DNA from: Bog-159 sp963843255
GTDB taxonomy: Bacteria; Acidobacteriota; Terriglobia; Bryobacterales; Bryobacteraceae
Direction of reading: 5' to 3'
DNA: 64,000 bases
Assembly (NCBI GenBank): GCA_963843255.1
Contig: CAWJJQ010000009.1
Coordinates: 558,001 to 622,000, forward strand
The notes beneath the pieces were generated by a model. The model saw only the letters and a list, made by a program, of their open reading frames with translations, did not search any database and was not told the DNA's origin. This document shows, piece after piece, positions 50,878 to 59,589 of the stretch (the stretch's first letter is position 1; each line of letters opens with the position of its first letter). The translations under genes were made by a program, and so were the position numbers.

Positions 50878-52182
50878 ATGCGGGCAATCGCTGTCTTGAT
50901 GGCATTCGCCGCGGTGGTCTGCGCGCCGTCTGCCTGGTGCGGACCGCAATACCCGATCCGGATTGCGCCGGATCATCGCCACGTGGTCGACCAGGATGGC
51001 ACGCCGGTGCTGATACTGGGCGACTCGCCGTGGTCGCTGATCGTGGGATTGACGAACGAAGAGGCCGATCAATACCTGGAAGACCGGCGGCGCAAGGGTT
51101 TCAATTCGCTGATCGTCAACCTCATCGAACACAAGTTCCGGGGGCCGGTCAACCGGTACGGTGACGGGCCATTCACCACTCCGGGCGACTTCACGACGCC
51201 CAACGAGAAGTATTTCGCGCATGCCGACCGGGTGATCCGCATGGCCGGCGAAAAGGGGATGCAGATCTTCCTGGCGCCTATTTATCTGGGCTACACCGGC
51301 ACGGATGAAGGTTGGATCGAAGAAGCGCTGGCCAACGGTCCGGAGAAGTGCCGCGCCTGGGGTCGTTACGTGGGTAAAAGGTACGCCGGGTTCGACAACA
51401 TTGTGTGGGTGATGGGAGGAGACCGCAATCCGGACAAGGCCCGGGCGGATGTGGATGGGGTGGCGGAGGGCATTAAAGAATTTGATCACAGGCACCTGTT
51501 CACGGCGCACTGCCATCCGGAGAATTCGGCGGTGGACCAATACAAGAACGACGGCTGGCTGGACCTGAACGACACCTACACGTACGGAATCGTCCATCAG
51601 AAGCTCCTGAACGATTACAACCGCGTGCCGGCGATGCCGTTTACGCTGCAGGAGACCACTTACGAGGGCGAGCACAACGCTTCGGCGGTGCAGATCCGGC
51701 GGCAGGCTTACTGGGCGATCCTGTGCGGGGCAGCCGGGCAATTCATGGGGAACCGTCCCATGTGGCTGTTCGACCCGGGATGGCAGGCGGCGCTCGATTC
51801 GGAGGGAGCCCGGGACATGTCGCGCCTCGGTGTCTTCTTTGCGTCGCGCGGCTACGACCTGGTGCCGGACCAGAAGCACGAAGTGGTGGTCGATGGCCTG
51901 GGAGAATTCAACGGGCTGGACTATCTGGCGGCCGCGCGCACGCGGGCTGGCGCGACGGTGATCGCGTACCTGCCTTCCCGGCGCATGCTCGCGGTGGATA
52001 TGAGCAAGGTAAGCGGGAAGGCGGCCAAGGCGTGGTGGTACAACCCGCGCACCGGGAAGTCGAGAGCGGCGGGAGAATTTGCCACGACGGGGAAGCGGCA
52101 GTTCACGCCGCCCGAGGAAGGGGACTGGGTGTTGGTGCTGGACGATGCGTCGCGTGGGTTAGCGGCGCCCGCGGGGCGGTGA
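50878..52182 (+). CDS. DUF4038 exported glycoside-hydrolase-like protein (GH140-like)
   Basis: About 434 residues. Signal peptide about 1-20 (MRAIAVLMAFAAVVCAPSAW). The TIM-barrel begins LILGDSPWSLIVGLTNEEADQYLEDRRRKGFNSLIVNLIE and has VWVMGGDRNPD and FTLQETTYEGEHN, which hold likely catalytic acidic residues. DUF4038 includes apiosidases (GH140) that act on rhamnogalacturonan II side chains; here the substrate is undetermined. A small C-terminal beta-domain (about 350-430, WWYNPRTGKS) follows. ATG 50878 lies two bases after the kinase stop, so it is likely co-transcribed with the sigma factor and kinase and may be their regulated target. The 3' end overlaps the ankyrin gene by 24 bases. Confidence 0.85.
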   Translation: MRAIAVLMAFAAVVCAPSAWCGPQYPIRIAPDHRHVVDQDGTPVLILGDSPWSLIVGLTNEEADQYLEDRRRKGFNSLIVNLIEHKFRGPVNRYGDGPFTTPGDFTTPNEKYFAHADRVIRMAGEKGMQIFLAPIYLGYTGTDEGWIEEALANGPEKCRAWGRYVGKRYAGFDNIVWVMGGDRNPDKARADVDGVAEGIKEFDHRHLFTAHCHPENSAVDQYKNDGWLDLNDTYTYGIVHQKLLNDYNRVPAMPFTLQETTYEGEHNASAVQIRRQAYWAILCGAAGQFMGNRPMWLFDPGWQAALDSEGARDMSRLGVFFASRGYDLVPDQKHEVVVDGLGEFNGLDYLAAARTRAGATVIAYLPSRRMLAVDMSKVSGKAAKAWWYNPRTGKSRAAGEFATTGKRQFTPPEEGDWVLVLDDASRGLAAPAGR

Positions 52183-52806
52183 AGGCTCCAGCACGGCAAG
52201 CATCTCTGAATCTCCGTGCCCCCGCACCGCTTCCAGCATCCTGGGCTCAAGCGTAGCTCCGGCGGCCAGCAGGCAGCGAGCTATTTCGATCTGGCGGCCA
52301 TGGTTTCCCTTTGGAGGGTTATGCCAGCCGTGGACGCACCAGCCGAGTGGTGGGCTATCGTACTGTTTATCCTTGAGGTTTAGATCCGCACCGGCAACCA
52401 GGCGCGCGGCCAAGCGGTTCTCACCCAGCATGGCAGCCCAATGGAGGGCGGTTTCTCCGAATATTCCGGTGAGCGCGGGATTGGCTCCGGCGTCCAGCAA
52501 GCGGAGGCCGACGTCTTCGGCGCCCAGGCTGGCGGCGCCGATCAATGCGGTTTCGCCCTTGTCCGGCTTTCGGAAATCGACGTTTGCGCCGGCGGCAATC
52601 AGCGCGTCGATCAGGGGCAATTCCTTACCCTTTGCTAGCACGCCGTTGAAAAGCATGTCCGAGACATAGTGTAGGGGATGGGTGGAGATGCGGCCGTTCT
52701 CGCCCCAACGGATCAGCTCATTGGCTCGGGCGGCGTCGCCAGCCAGCAGTTGAGCGAGGGCGGCGGCATCGCCGGTTGCAATGGCAGTCTTCACATCCAT
52801 CTTCAA
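52159..52806 (-). CDS. Ankyrin repeat protein
   Basis: About 215 residues, soluble, no signal. Ankyrin motifs: LPLIDALIAAGANVDFRKPDKGETALIGAASLGAEDVGLRLLDAGANPALTGIFGETALHWAAMLGENRLAARLVAGADLNLKDK gives three to four repeats, with further degenerate ones on either side (TAIATGDAAALAQLL; IARCLLAAGATLEPR). Ankyrin proteins mediate protein binding; partner unknown. Convergent with the DUF4038 gene, 24-base overlap. Confidence 0.85.
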   Translation of the reverse strand: MKMDVKTAIATGDAAALAQLLAGDAARANELIRWGENGRISTHPLHYVSDMLFNGVLAKGKELPLIDALIAAGANVDFRKPDKGETALIGAASLGAEDVGLRLLDAGANPALTGIFGETALHWAAMLGENRLAARLVAGADLNLKDKQYDSPPLGWCVHGWHNPPKGNHGRQIEIARCLLAAGATLEPRMLEAVRGHGDSEMLAVLEPSPPRGRR

Positions 52807-52862
52807 ATACTAACTGCCGGCGTTGAAGTCCGTCAAAACAGGAGGAGTTTGGCGAAAAATCC

Positions 52863-55319
52863 ATGATTCGAGATCTGCGTTTTGGCTTGCGCATGCTGCT
52901 GAACCAGCCGGTATTCAGCCTGATCGCCATGCTGACCCTGGCACTGGGTATTGGTGCGACCGCGGCGGTGTTCAGCCTGGTGGAAGGGGTGCTGCTGACG
53001 CCGCCGCCCTATCGCCAGCCGGAACGGCTGGTGTTGATTCCACCGGCGCGGACGGACGGGCAGCCGGTGGCGAGCATACGCGGCTGGAGCGCGGCGCAGT
53101 GGATGGAATGGCAAAAGCAAGCGAAGTCATTCGATGGTTTCGCCGCCTATGACTGGTCGTTCAATTTTCTGGTGCTCAACGACGGCAGCATCTCCATGGA
53201 GGGAATGTGGGTGACCAGGGACTATTTCCGCGTCCTTGGTTTGCAGCCGCTCATCGGGCGCACGTTCGCGGAGTCGGAAACGGGGCCGGATCCCGCGCCG
53301 GTGATCATCCTCGGCTACGAGCTATGGCAGCGGAAGTTCAACGGCGATCCGAACATTATCGGAAAGACGATCCGGTTCAGCCGGTCGGACACGCCGCCGA
53401 AAGTGATCGGGGTGATGCCGCCGAACGTGCGGTTTCTTCCCGCGCCGGCCAACTCGCAGGAGCCGAATTACAACGTAGATGCGATGGTGGATTTCTGGAT
53501 CCCGGCGCCTTCGCAGCCGCGAGACCTGAAGGCTCCGTTCTGGAACGTCATCGGACGACTCAAGAAGAGCGCCTCCGCCGGCCAGGCGCAAGCGGAACTC
53601 ACACTGATCAATCAGCGGCTGGCGCAGACTGATCATGATTTGGAAGGTATCGTTCCGCACGTGGATGCGCTCAACACGGAGATGAACCACGACGGCCGGC
53701 GGATTTTGCTGCCTTTGTTCGGGGCGGCCGCGCTGGTGCTGCTGATCGCGTGCGGCAATGCCGCGGCCCTGCTGCTGGTGCGCGGATTGCAGCGGCAGCA
53801 GGAATACGCAGTCCGCAGCGCTTTGGGGGCCGGCGGATGGCCGCTGTTCCGGCAGGTCACCATGGAGAGCCTGTTGCTGGCGGTGTTGGGCGGAGCGATG
53901 GGTGTGGGGGTGGGAATTGGAGTGGTCAAACTATTCAAGCTGATCGGCGGCCACGCCATCCCGCGCCTGGATTCGGTGACCACCGGATGGCCGATGCTGG
54001 CTTGCGGGCTGGGCTCGGCCATACTGGCGTCAGTCATGGCGGGGCTGATCCCGGCGCTGCGGGCATCGCGGCTGGATCCGGTCGCGGTGCTGAAAAGCGC
54101 GGGTCCCAAGAGCAGCGCGGGGATGGGTGAGCGACAGCTTTTACGAGTCGTGACGATGGCGCAGACGGCGCTGACCCTGGCTCTGCTGGTGGGCGCCGGG
54201 CTATTAATCCGGACCATGGTGAACCTGTCGAATGTACAATCCGGGTACGAAATCGGGCACATCCTGACCATGAGCGTGACGGCGGTACAGGGAAACTGGG
54301 CCGATTTTCATCAACGGGCTTTGGAGCGTGTGGCGGCGATCCCGGGAGTGCAGCGCGCGGCGTTCGCATGGGGAGTGCCGCTGACCGGCAACAGTTGGCC
54401 CGCGACCGTTGAGATCGAAGGGCAGCCCGCCGCGACCAAAGCCAGCGATCAGATCGCGCTGCCGCTACGGGCAGCCACTCCCGGTTACTTTCAGCTTATG
54501 GGGATGCACATCCTGGAGGGGCGGGATTTCCGGGACAGCGATGTCCAGCGGCCGCGCAATGTTCCGAATGCGCCCGAGATACAGCAGGTAGCCATCGTGA
54601 ACCAGGCGCTGGCGAACCGCTACTTCCCGCACGGCAATCCGATCGGCAAGAAGATATGGCTGGGCGGGCGGCAGCAGCCTGCCACGGTGATCGTCGGCCT
54701 GGCAACCAATGGCCGCACCGGCGACCTGACGCAAGCCGCGGGGCCGGAGATTTATCTTTGCCTCTGGCAGGCGCGCGCGTTTTCGAAGCACCTGGTGATT
54801 CGCACGGCGGGCGATCCGCATGGCATCATCTCCGCGGTGCAGCGCGAGTTGCATGCCGTCGATCCGACTGTGGCCATCGAAAACGTAAGAACGCTGGAGC
54901 AGATCCGCGGCGATTCGCTCGCATCGCGCACCTTCGCCATGCAGTTGCTGATGGGCTTTTCGGTGGTGGGGAGCGTGCTGACACTGGTGGGGATTTACGG
55001 CGTGCTGGCGCTTTCGGTGGCGGCGCGTCGGCGCGAGATCGCCATTCGCACAGCGGTCGGCGCGCAGCGGCAGGACATCCGCAAGCTGGTTTTCGCGGAA
55101 GGATTCCGGCTCATCGGCGGCGGCTTGATTGCGGGCATTGCGATCGCCCTGATCGTGTCGCGAGTTTTGAAATCGTTCCTTTACGGGGTTGAGCCTACGG
55201 ATCTGGCGACATTAGGGGCGGTGGTCGTGCTATTCGCGGCGGTGGCGGCGCTGGCATGCTGGGTTCCTACGCATCGTGCCACGAGAGTGGATCCCATTGA
55301 AGCCTTGCGCTACGAGTGA
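52863..55319 (+). CDS. ADOP-type permease (duplicated FtsX/MacB-like), no PadR attached
   Basis: An 818-residue protein, the acidobacterial duplicated orphan permease form (TIGR03434-like). Two copies of a MacB periplasmic core plus FtsX domain: N-terminal DLRFGLRMLLNQPVFSLIAMLTLALGIGATAAVFSLV, FtsX-1 about 275-405 (LLPLFGAAALVLLIACGNAAALLLV), a second MacB region from about 430 and FtsX-2 to the end (GVLALSVAARRREIAIRTAVGAQ, WVPTHRATRVDPIEALRYE). No ATPase gene is nearby, the usual situation for these proteins, and no role is established. The start ATG follows GGAGGAG by some distance. Its stop overlaps a short ORF remnant. Confidence 0.92.
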   Translation: MIRDLRFGLRMLLNQPVFSLIAMLTLALGIGATAAVFSLVEGVLLTPPPYRQPERLVLIPPARTDGQPVASIRGWSAAQWMEWQKQAKSFDGFAAYDWSFNFLVLNDGSISMEGMWVTRDYFRVLGLQPLIGRTFAESETGPDPAPVIILGYELWQRKFNGDPNIIGKTIRFSRSDTPPKVIGVMPPNVRFLPAPANSQEPNYNVDAMVDFWIPAPSQPRDLKAPFWNVIGRLKKSASAGQAQAELTLINQRLAQTDHDLEGIVPHVDALNTEMNHDGRRILLPLFGAAALVLLIACGNAAALLLVRGLQRQQEYAVRSALGAGGWPLFRQVTMESLLLAVLGGAMGVGVGIGVVKLFKLIGGHAIPRLDSVTTGWPMLACGLGSAILASVMAGLIPALRASRLDPVAVLKSAGPKSSAGMGERQLLRVVTMAQTALTLALLVGAGLLIRTMVNLSNVQSGYEIGHILTMSVTAVQGNWADFHQRALERVAAIPGVQRAAFAWGVPLTGNSWPATVEIEGQPAATKASDQIALPLRAATPGYFQLMGMHILEGRDFRDSDVQRPRNVPNAPEIQQVAIVNQALANRYFPHGNPIGKKIWLGGRQQPATVIVGLATNGRTGDLTQAAGPEIYLCLWQARAFSKHLVIRTAGDPHGIISAVQRELHAVDPTVAIENVRTLEQIRGDSLASRTFAMQLLMGFSVVGSVLTLVGIYGVLALSVAARRREIAIRTAVGAQRQDIRKLVFAEGFRLIGGGLIAGIAIALIVSRVLKSFLYGVEPTDLATLGAVVVLFAAVAALACWVPTHRATRVDPIEALRYE

Positions 55320-55546
55320 ATCCCGACCATTCCCAGCGTGTGACAGCGCGGTCCCGTGTGTTGGGCCTTCCAGTCACCCTGTCGGCCCGCAATCTGTGTT
55401 GTCCGGTGAATATCGCGGCGGGCACGGTCTGCACCATCACGGTGATTTTCAAACCGTCGGCAACCGGAATCCGCAGCGGAACAGTAAGTATCTTCGACGC
55501 GACGCGTGGCAGCCCCCAGGTTCTAAGCTTGGCTGATTGGGCTTAG
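55316..55546 (+). pseudogene. Remnant of an Ig-like (choice-of-anchor D/ASH) repeat protein
   Basis: The 76-codon frame from GTG 55316 holds VNIAAGTVCTITVIFKPSATGIRSGTVSIFDATRGSPQVLSL, the end of an ASH/choice-of-anchor D repeat (the C-T-I-x-V-x-F-x-P ... G-T-x-x-I motif) that normally sits in large exported proteins. Nothing upstream encodes the rest, since the bases before it are the ADOP gene. It looks like a fragment left by a rearrangement between the two permeases. It is unlikely to be functional. Confidence 0.55.
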
Positions 55547-55578
55547 CGGCGCCGGCAAACTAAGTTCTGGGCCCGGAC

Positions 55579-58260
55579 TTACTCATATCGCAAAGCCGTC
55601 ATAGGATCGGCTTTGGCCCCACGGCGCGCGGGAATAATGGCCGCGGCCAGCGAGACGGCTACCAGCAACATAACCGCGGCGGCATACGTGGCGAGGTCGC
55701 CCTTCCGCACCTGGAACAGCAGACTTGCGAGATAGCGCGAGAGGGTGAACGCACCTGCCAGGCCCACGGTCACCCCAATTGTGATCCACCATCCGGCCTG
55801 CTGCAGGACCATCACGACAATCTTGCCTTGGGAAGCGCCGAGGGCCACGCGAATGCCCAACTCGGCCATCCTCTGATTGACGATGTAGGAAAGCACGCCG
55901 AAAATTCCGATCATGGCCAGCAGCACCGCCACTGCCGCGAAGGCCAGCAGCAGAACCATTTCGAACCGCCGTTCCGCAACGGAAAGGCTGATGATCTCTT
56001 CGAGCGTGCGCACTTGTGTAACCGGCTGGTCTTTATCGATGGCCCATACCTGCTGCTGTAAGGCATTGACCAATTCGAGCGGGTGGCTTCGCGTACGCAC
56101 CGCAAAATCGGCAAGGCGCACGGGATACAGATCGGTCTGCGCCGCCGGAAGGTAGACTTGGGGATTGATTTCGCCGGTTTTGCCGCTGCGCCGGATGTCG
56201 TTGACGATGCCGACAATCGTGAGCCACGGCTGCCCGCTGCGGTGGAAACGGCGGCCGAGAGGATCGGAACCCGGCAGATACTGGCGGGCGAAGGCTTGAT
56301 TGACGACCGCCACTTGAGGCTGGCCTTTGCGGTCGCTGCGTACCAGAAGACGGCCGCGGGCCAGGCTGATGCCCAACGTTTCAAAATAACCGGGACTTAC
56401 CGCCTGGAAATCGGAGACACGCATCACGTCCGGAGAACTTTCAAGCGTGACGCCGGAGCTCCAGCCGCCACGCAACGGCAACCGGTTGGCGAAGGCTGCG
56501 GCCTCGACGCCCGGCAAGGCAGTCACGCGGCGCTCCAGTTCTTCAAAGAAATTGAGGCGCCGGTCCGCATCGTGGTAACGCAAGTCGGGCAGATTGATGC
56601 CAACGGCCAGTACGCGTTCGGGTTGAAACCCCAGATCGATGCCCATCACGCGCACGAAACTCCGCAGCAGCAGACCGGCGCCGACCAGTAGAATCAGCGA
56701 AAGCGCCACCTCCGCGGCAGTCAGCGCCGAGCGCCAGCGGGTCTGCGCGCTGGCGCCGGTGCTGCGCGACGCAGTTTTCAGCGCCTCGGCGGGCTTGGCC
56801 AGGGACGACTGCCACGCGGGCGCTACGCCAAAGATCAGGCCCGTCAGGATGGCAACCATCGCGGCCATCGCGAATACCTGCCAATCCATGGCAACATGCT
56901 GAACGCGGGGAATCGACTGCGGAGCCAGCCAAACCAGGATGCGCAGCAACACGTAACCCAGCGCCAGGCCGGCTACGCAACCGGCGGCCGCCAGCGCAAG
57001 GCTCTCCGCCATAAACTGGCGCACCAGGTTCCATCGCCCGGCGCCCAGCGCCATGCGCACGCTGGATTCATGCGCTCTCCGCGTAGCGCGCACCAGTGTC
57101 AGGTTGGCGAGATTGACGCAGGCGATCAGGACGATTAAGGCAGAGGCGCCCAAGAGAATCCATAGCGACTCGCCCACCTTGCGCACAAGGTCGTTGCTCA
57201 GCGGCGCGATGGCCGCACGGATGTTGCTGTTAGTGGCCTTGAACTGCTTTCCCAGGTTGGCCGAGATCACGTCCAGCTCGGCCTGGCCCTGGCGTACGCT
57301 CACGCCGGGACGCAGGCGCGCGATCCCATTGACTTCGTGATCGCCGCGGCTGGCCAGCAGTTCCCTGGAGTATGCGGCGGGCACGTAGAACTCCACGCGG
57401 TCCGGTACAGAAAGCTGGTATGGCGATTGAAAGCCCGGCGGCAGCACACCTACGATCTGGCAGTTTTGGGCGTCGAGCATCACCGAGCGGGAAAGAACAT
57501 TGGTATCGGCGCCGAGCCGGTTTCGCCAAAAATAATCCGTCACGATGACTACACCGGGGCCCCCATCGCGGTCTTCTTCGGGCAAAAAGCTACGGCCCAC
57601 GGCCGGCTTCACTCCGAGCACGGCGAAGAAATTCGCGGAGACCGCTTCGCCGCGCAACTGTTCCGGCGTGCCCAACCCCACCAGATTCATCGAAACCGTG
57701 TTGAAGCTGGCCAGGCCAGCAAATGCAGGCGACCGGGCATAGTCCGCCAGGTTGGCCGGGGCCACGGTGGTGCGCTGGGCCTGCGCCTGACCGCCGAGCC
57801 CGGACCCGGAAGCGGAGAACTGGGATGGCTGCGCCTTGATGGATTCCTCCCATAATGAAACCAGCCGGTCCGGCTCGCGATAGGGCAGGCTGCGCAACAT
57901 GACCGCATGCACCAGGCTGAAGACCGCCACGTTCATACCCAGTCCCACAGCCAGCGTAGCTACAGCCACGACCGTAAAGCCGGGCGCCTGGCGCAGAGCG
58001 CGAAAGGCATGGCGGACGTCGCCGGCCAGGCGCTCCCAGCTATTCCAGCCCCAGACGTGCGCGCTGTCCTCGTGGATGGCGAGGTGGTTGCCGAAGCGGC
58101 GTTGGGCCGCATATCGGGCGTCATCCACAGGCAGTCCGGCTTCGCGCAGCTTGCGGGCGCGCAACTCGACGTGCAGCCGCATCTCTTCTTCCAGTTCGCT
58201 CGCGGCACGGTTACGTCCGAAGATGGCAGCCAGGCGGCGGACACATTCGCGGAGATTCAT
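55579..58260 (-). CDS. ADOP-type permease, PadR-linked
   Basis: About 893 residues. It has the extra N-terminal segment typical of the other ADOP subtype (NLRECVRRLAAIFGRNRAASELEEEMRLHVELRARKLREAGLP), then HAFRALRQAPGFTVVAVATLAVGLGMNVAVFSLV, MacB core and FtsX-1 (LLGASALIVLIACVNLANLTLVRATRRAHESSVRMALGAG), a second core and FtsX-2 (IGIFGVLSYIVNQRMAELGIRVALGAS, ending PARRGAKADPMTALRYE). ATG 58260 overlaps the PadR stop (ATGA), so both are translated together. Convergent with the first ADOP gene. Confidence 0.93.
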   Translation of the reverse strand: MNLRECVRRLAAIFGRNRAASELEEEMRLHVELRARKLREAGLPVDDARYAAQRRFGNHLAIHEDSAHVWGWNSWERLAGDVRHAFRALRQAPGFTVVAVATLAVGLGMNVAVFSLVHAVMLRSLPYREPDRLVSLWEESIKAQPSQFSASGSGLGGQAQAQRTTVAPANLADYARSPAFAGLASFNTVSMNLVGLGTPEQLRGEAVSANFFAVLGVKPAVGRSFLPEEDRDGGPGVVIVTDYFWRNRLGADTNVLSRSVMLDAQNCQIVGVLPPGFQSPYQLSVPDRVEFYVPAAYSRELLASRGDHEVNGIARLRPGVSVRQGQAELDVISANLGKQFKATNSNIRAAIAPLSNDLVRKVGESLWILLGASALIVLIACVNLANLTLVRATRRAHESSVRMALGAGRWNLVRQFMAESLALAAAGCVAGLALGYVLLRILVWLAPQSIPRVQHVAMDWQVFAMAAMVAILTGLIFGVAPAWQSSLAKPAEALKTASRSTGASAQTRWRSALTAAEVALSLILLVGAGLLLRSFVRVMGIDLGFQPERVLAVGINLPDLRYHDADRRLNFFEELERRVTALPGVEAAAFANRLPLRGGWSSGVTLESSPDVMRVSDFQAVSPGYFETLGISLARGRLLVRSDRKGQPQVAVVNQAFARQYLPGSDPLGRRFHRSGQPWLTIVGIVNDIRRSGKTGEINPQVYLPAAQTDLYPVRLADFAVRTRSHPLELVNALQQQVWAIDKDQPVTQVRTLEEIISLSVAERRFEMVLLLAFAAVAVLLAMIGIFGVLSYIVNQRMAELGIRVALGASQGKIVVMVLQQAGWWITIGVTVGLAGAFTLSRYLASLLFQVRKGDLATYAAAVMLLVAVSLAAAIIPARRGAKADPMTALRYE

Positions 58261-58604
58261 ACGGTCTCCCAGGTGGTCCCAAGCACGCGCGCGATGGCCC
58301 GCGACACGCGCCGGTAACGCGCGAGCTCGCGTTCCAATTCCTTGCGTCCCTCGGCCGTCAGGCGGTAGAAGCGCGCGCGCCGGTTTTCTTCGGTCTTGCC
58401 CCAATCGCCCCTGATCCAGCCCTTCAGCAGCAGGCGCTGCAAGGCCGGATAGAGAGATCCTTCCTCCACCTGCAGCACTTCTTCGGATACGGAAAGGATG
58501 GACTCGGCGATCTCGAAGCCGTGTTTGGGCGGTCCGGCCGAAAGGGTGGTGAGGATCAGGATTTCGAGGGTTCCGGGTGGAATTTCGTCTCGCTCGGCGC
58601 GCAT
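58257..58604 (-). CDS. PadR family transcriptional regulator
   Basis: A 115-residue winged-helix protein: GTLEILILTTLSAGPPKHGFEIAESIL, then the wing region VLQVEEGSLYPALQRLLLKGWIRGDWG and RFYRLTAEGRKELERELARYRRV, all typical of PadR. It lies directly in front of the ADOP permease with an ATGA overlap and is expected to repress that pair. The ORF starts at ATG 58604. Upstream on the minus strand a TGACATAGACAGTCTATGTCA palindrome-like sequence (about 58615-58636) could be its operator. Confidence 0.93.
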   Translation of the reverse strand: MRAERDEIPPGTLEILILTTLSAGPPKHGFEIAESILSVSEEVLQVEEGSLYPALQRLLLKGWIRGDWGKTEENRRARFYRLTAEGRKELERELARYRRVSRAIARVLGTTWETV

Positions 58605-58614
58605 GTTAATAAAG

Positions 58615-58636
58615 ATGACATAGACAGTCTATGTCA
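58615..58636. promoter_or_regulatory. Inverted repeat, possible PadR operator
   Basis: ATGACATAGAC and GTCTATGTCAT face each other around one central A (58615-58637 region): an almost perfect 23-base palindrome 11 bases upstream of the padR start. PadR proteins commonly bind such ATGAC/GTCAT-type dyads in their own promoters. Binding is inferred from position and symmetry. Confidence 0.75.
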
Positions 58637-58683
58637 TAGTGAACGCGCCTGCAAGAAAAAGGTTATGAGCCGGACGAGCGACG

Positions 58684-59121
58684 CTACTGTTTTTGCTCGG
58701 CCAGCGATTTGAGGTAGGCGAGCACGGCTTCGGCATCCTCGCGGGTCATATGAAACTGCGGCATAGGCGGACTGGGCGGATTGCCGGTACGCGCGATCCC
58801 GGTGGTCATCAGGCGCAGGAAATCCGCATCCGTCCCGGGCGGTCCACCGGCGATGCGGGGCACCTTCACCGCCCAGTGGGGCGCTTGATAGGTTGGCCGC
58901 AGTTGAACGGGACCGCCCATCAGCCAGTTGCCGCGGTCGGGTTGGCCGTTTTCGTCGCGGGGAGTATGGCACATTTCGCACATGGCGACGCTTTCCACGA
59001 TGTACTTGCCGCGGGCGGCCGCCGCGGGGATTGTTTCTGATTTGGCCTCCAGCTTCACCTGGGCGGAGCTCATTCCCGCCAACAGAATCGATAGCATCGG
59101 GAGCGAAGTGAATTTACTCAT
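58684..59121 (-). CDS. Exported monohaem cytochrome c
   Basis: A 145-residue protein with a signal peptide about 1-20 (LSILLAGMSSAQV). One CEMCH motif near residue 48 in GKYIVESVAMCEMCHTPRDENGQP and a candidate axial Met in PPMPQFHM near residue 122. The layout matches class I cytochrome c domains of alcohol-dehydrogenase-type subunits. It has no dehydrogenase partner next to it. An electron carrier for a periplasmic enzyme is the likely role. Confidence 0.85.
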   Translation of the reverse strand: MSKFTSLPMLSILLAGMSSAQVKLEAKSETIPAAAARGKYIVESVAMCEMCHTPRDENGQPDRGNWLMGGPVQLRPTYQAPHWAVKVPRIAGGPPGTDADFLRLMTTGIARTGNPPSPPMPQFHMTREDAEAVLAYLKSLAEQKQ

Positions 59122-59589
59122 GATCCAGTTTCCAGCGCAGGCGGGGTTCCACTGTGAGCAGGTTACGGTCGAGGCTCATAATAGTGAGTTTTCACACGTG
59201 CTTTTGGGTTTCGCTTTCGTGGAGAGCACGGTCCTGTGCCACCAATCGAGAAACCAGTACCCTATTTCCGCACCGCATCTTTGATCCGCAGTTAGGATTT
59301 AAGTACGTGCTTTGACACGACTTACACTCGCCTGTCCCCACTTCCGACAGTTCTGACCGGTCTTTAAGAATTAGGTTTCGCTTGCTATAGTTCCCTGTAT
59401 GTGACATGCGAACCAATGGGGATTGGCGCATTTTCTTAGGGTGAGATGTAGCGGTTACTAGGTCGAGGCGAGTTACACAGTAACCGGTAAGACAGAACTT
59501 AATGTCGCAGGTTGTTGGCGATCTCCGGCGTGTCGGCAGGAGCAGCCGGATCAGTGTCTCCTGGCACACCGGAGCGCGAACAGACTTCT
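59122..59589. other. Long intergenic stretch without a supported gene, lower GC
   Basis: About 470 bases between a minus-strand cytochrome and the plus-strand multihaem cytochrome. It is visibly richer in A and T than its surroundings. It holds two hairpins: CCAAT/ATTGG (59413-59426) and CGGTTACT/AGTAACCG (59452-59486). A TATAGT at about 59390 could be a -10 element but the -35 is weak. Small ORFs here have no recognisable product. Probably the leader and control region of the multihaem genes. Confidence 0.5.

Noticed and set aside
59192..59569. A 125-codon minus-strand frame in the long intergenic region
   Set aside because: No recognisable motif, no convincing ribosome site, and composition unlike neighbouring genes; treated as non-coding.
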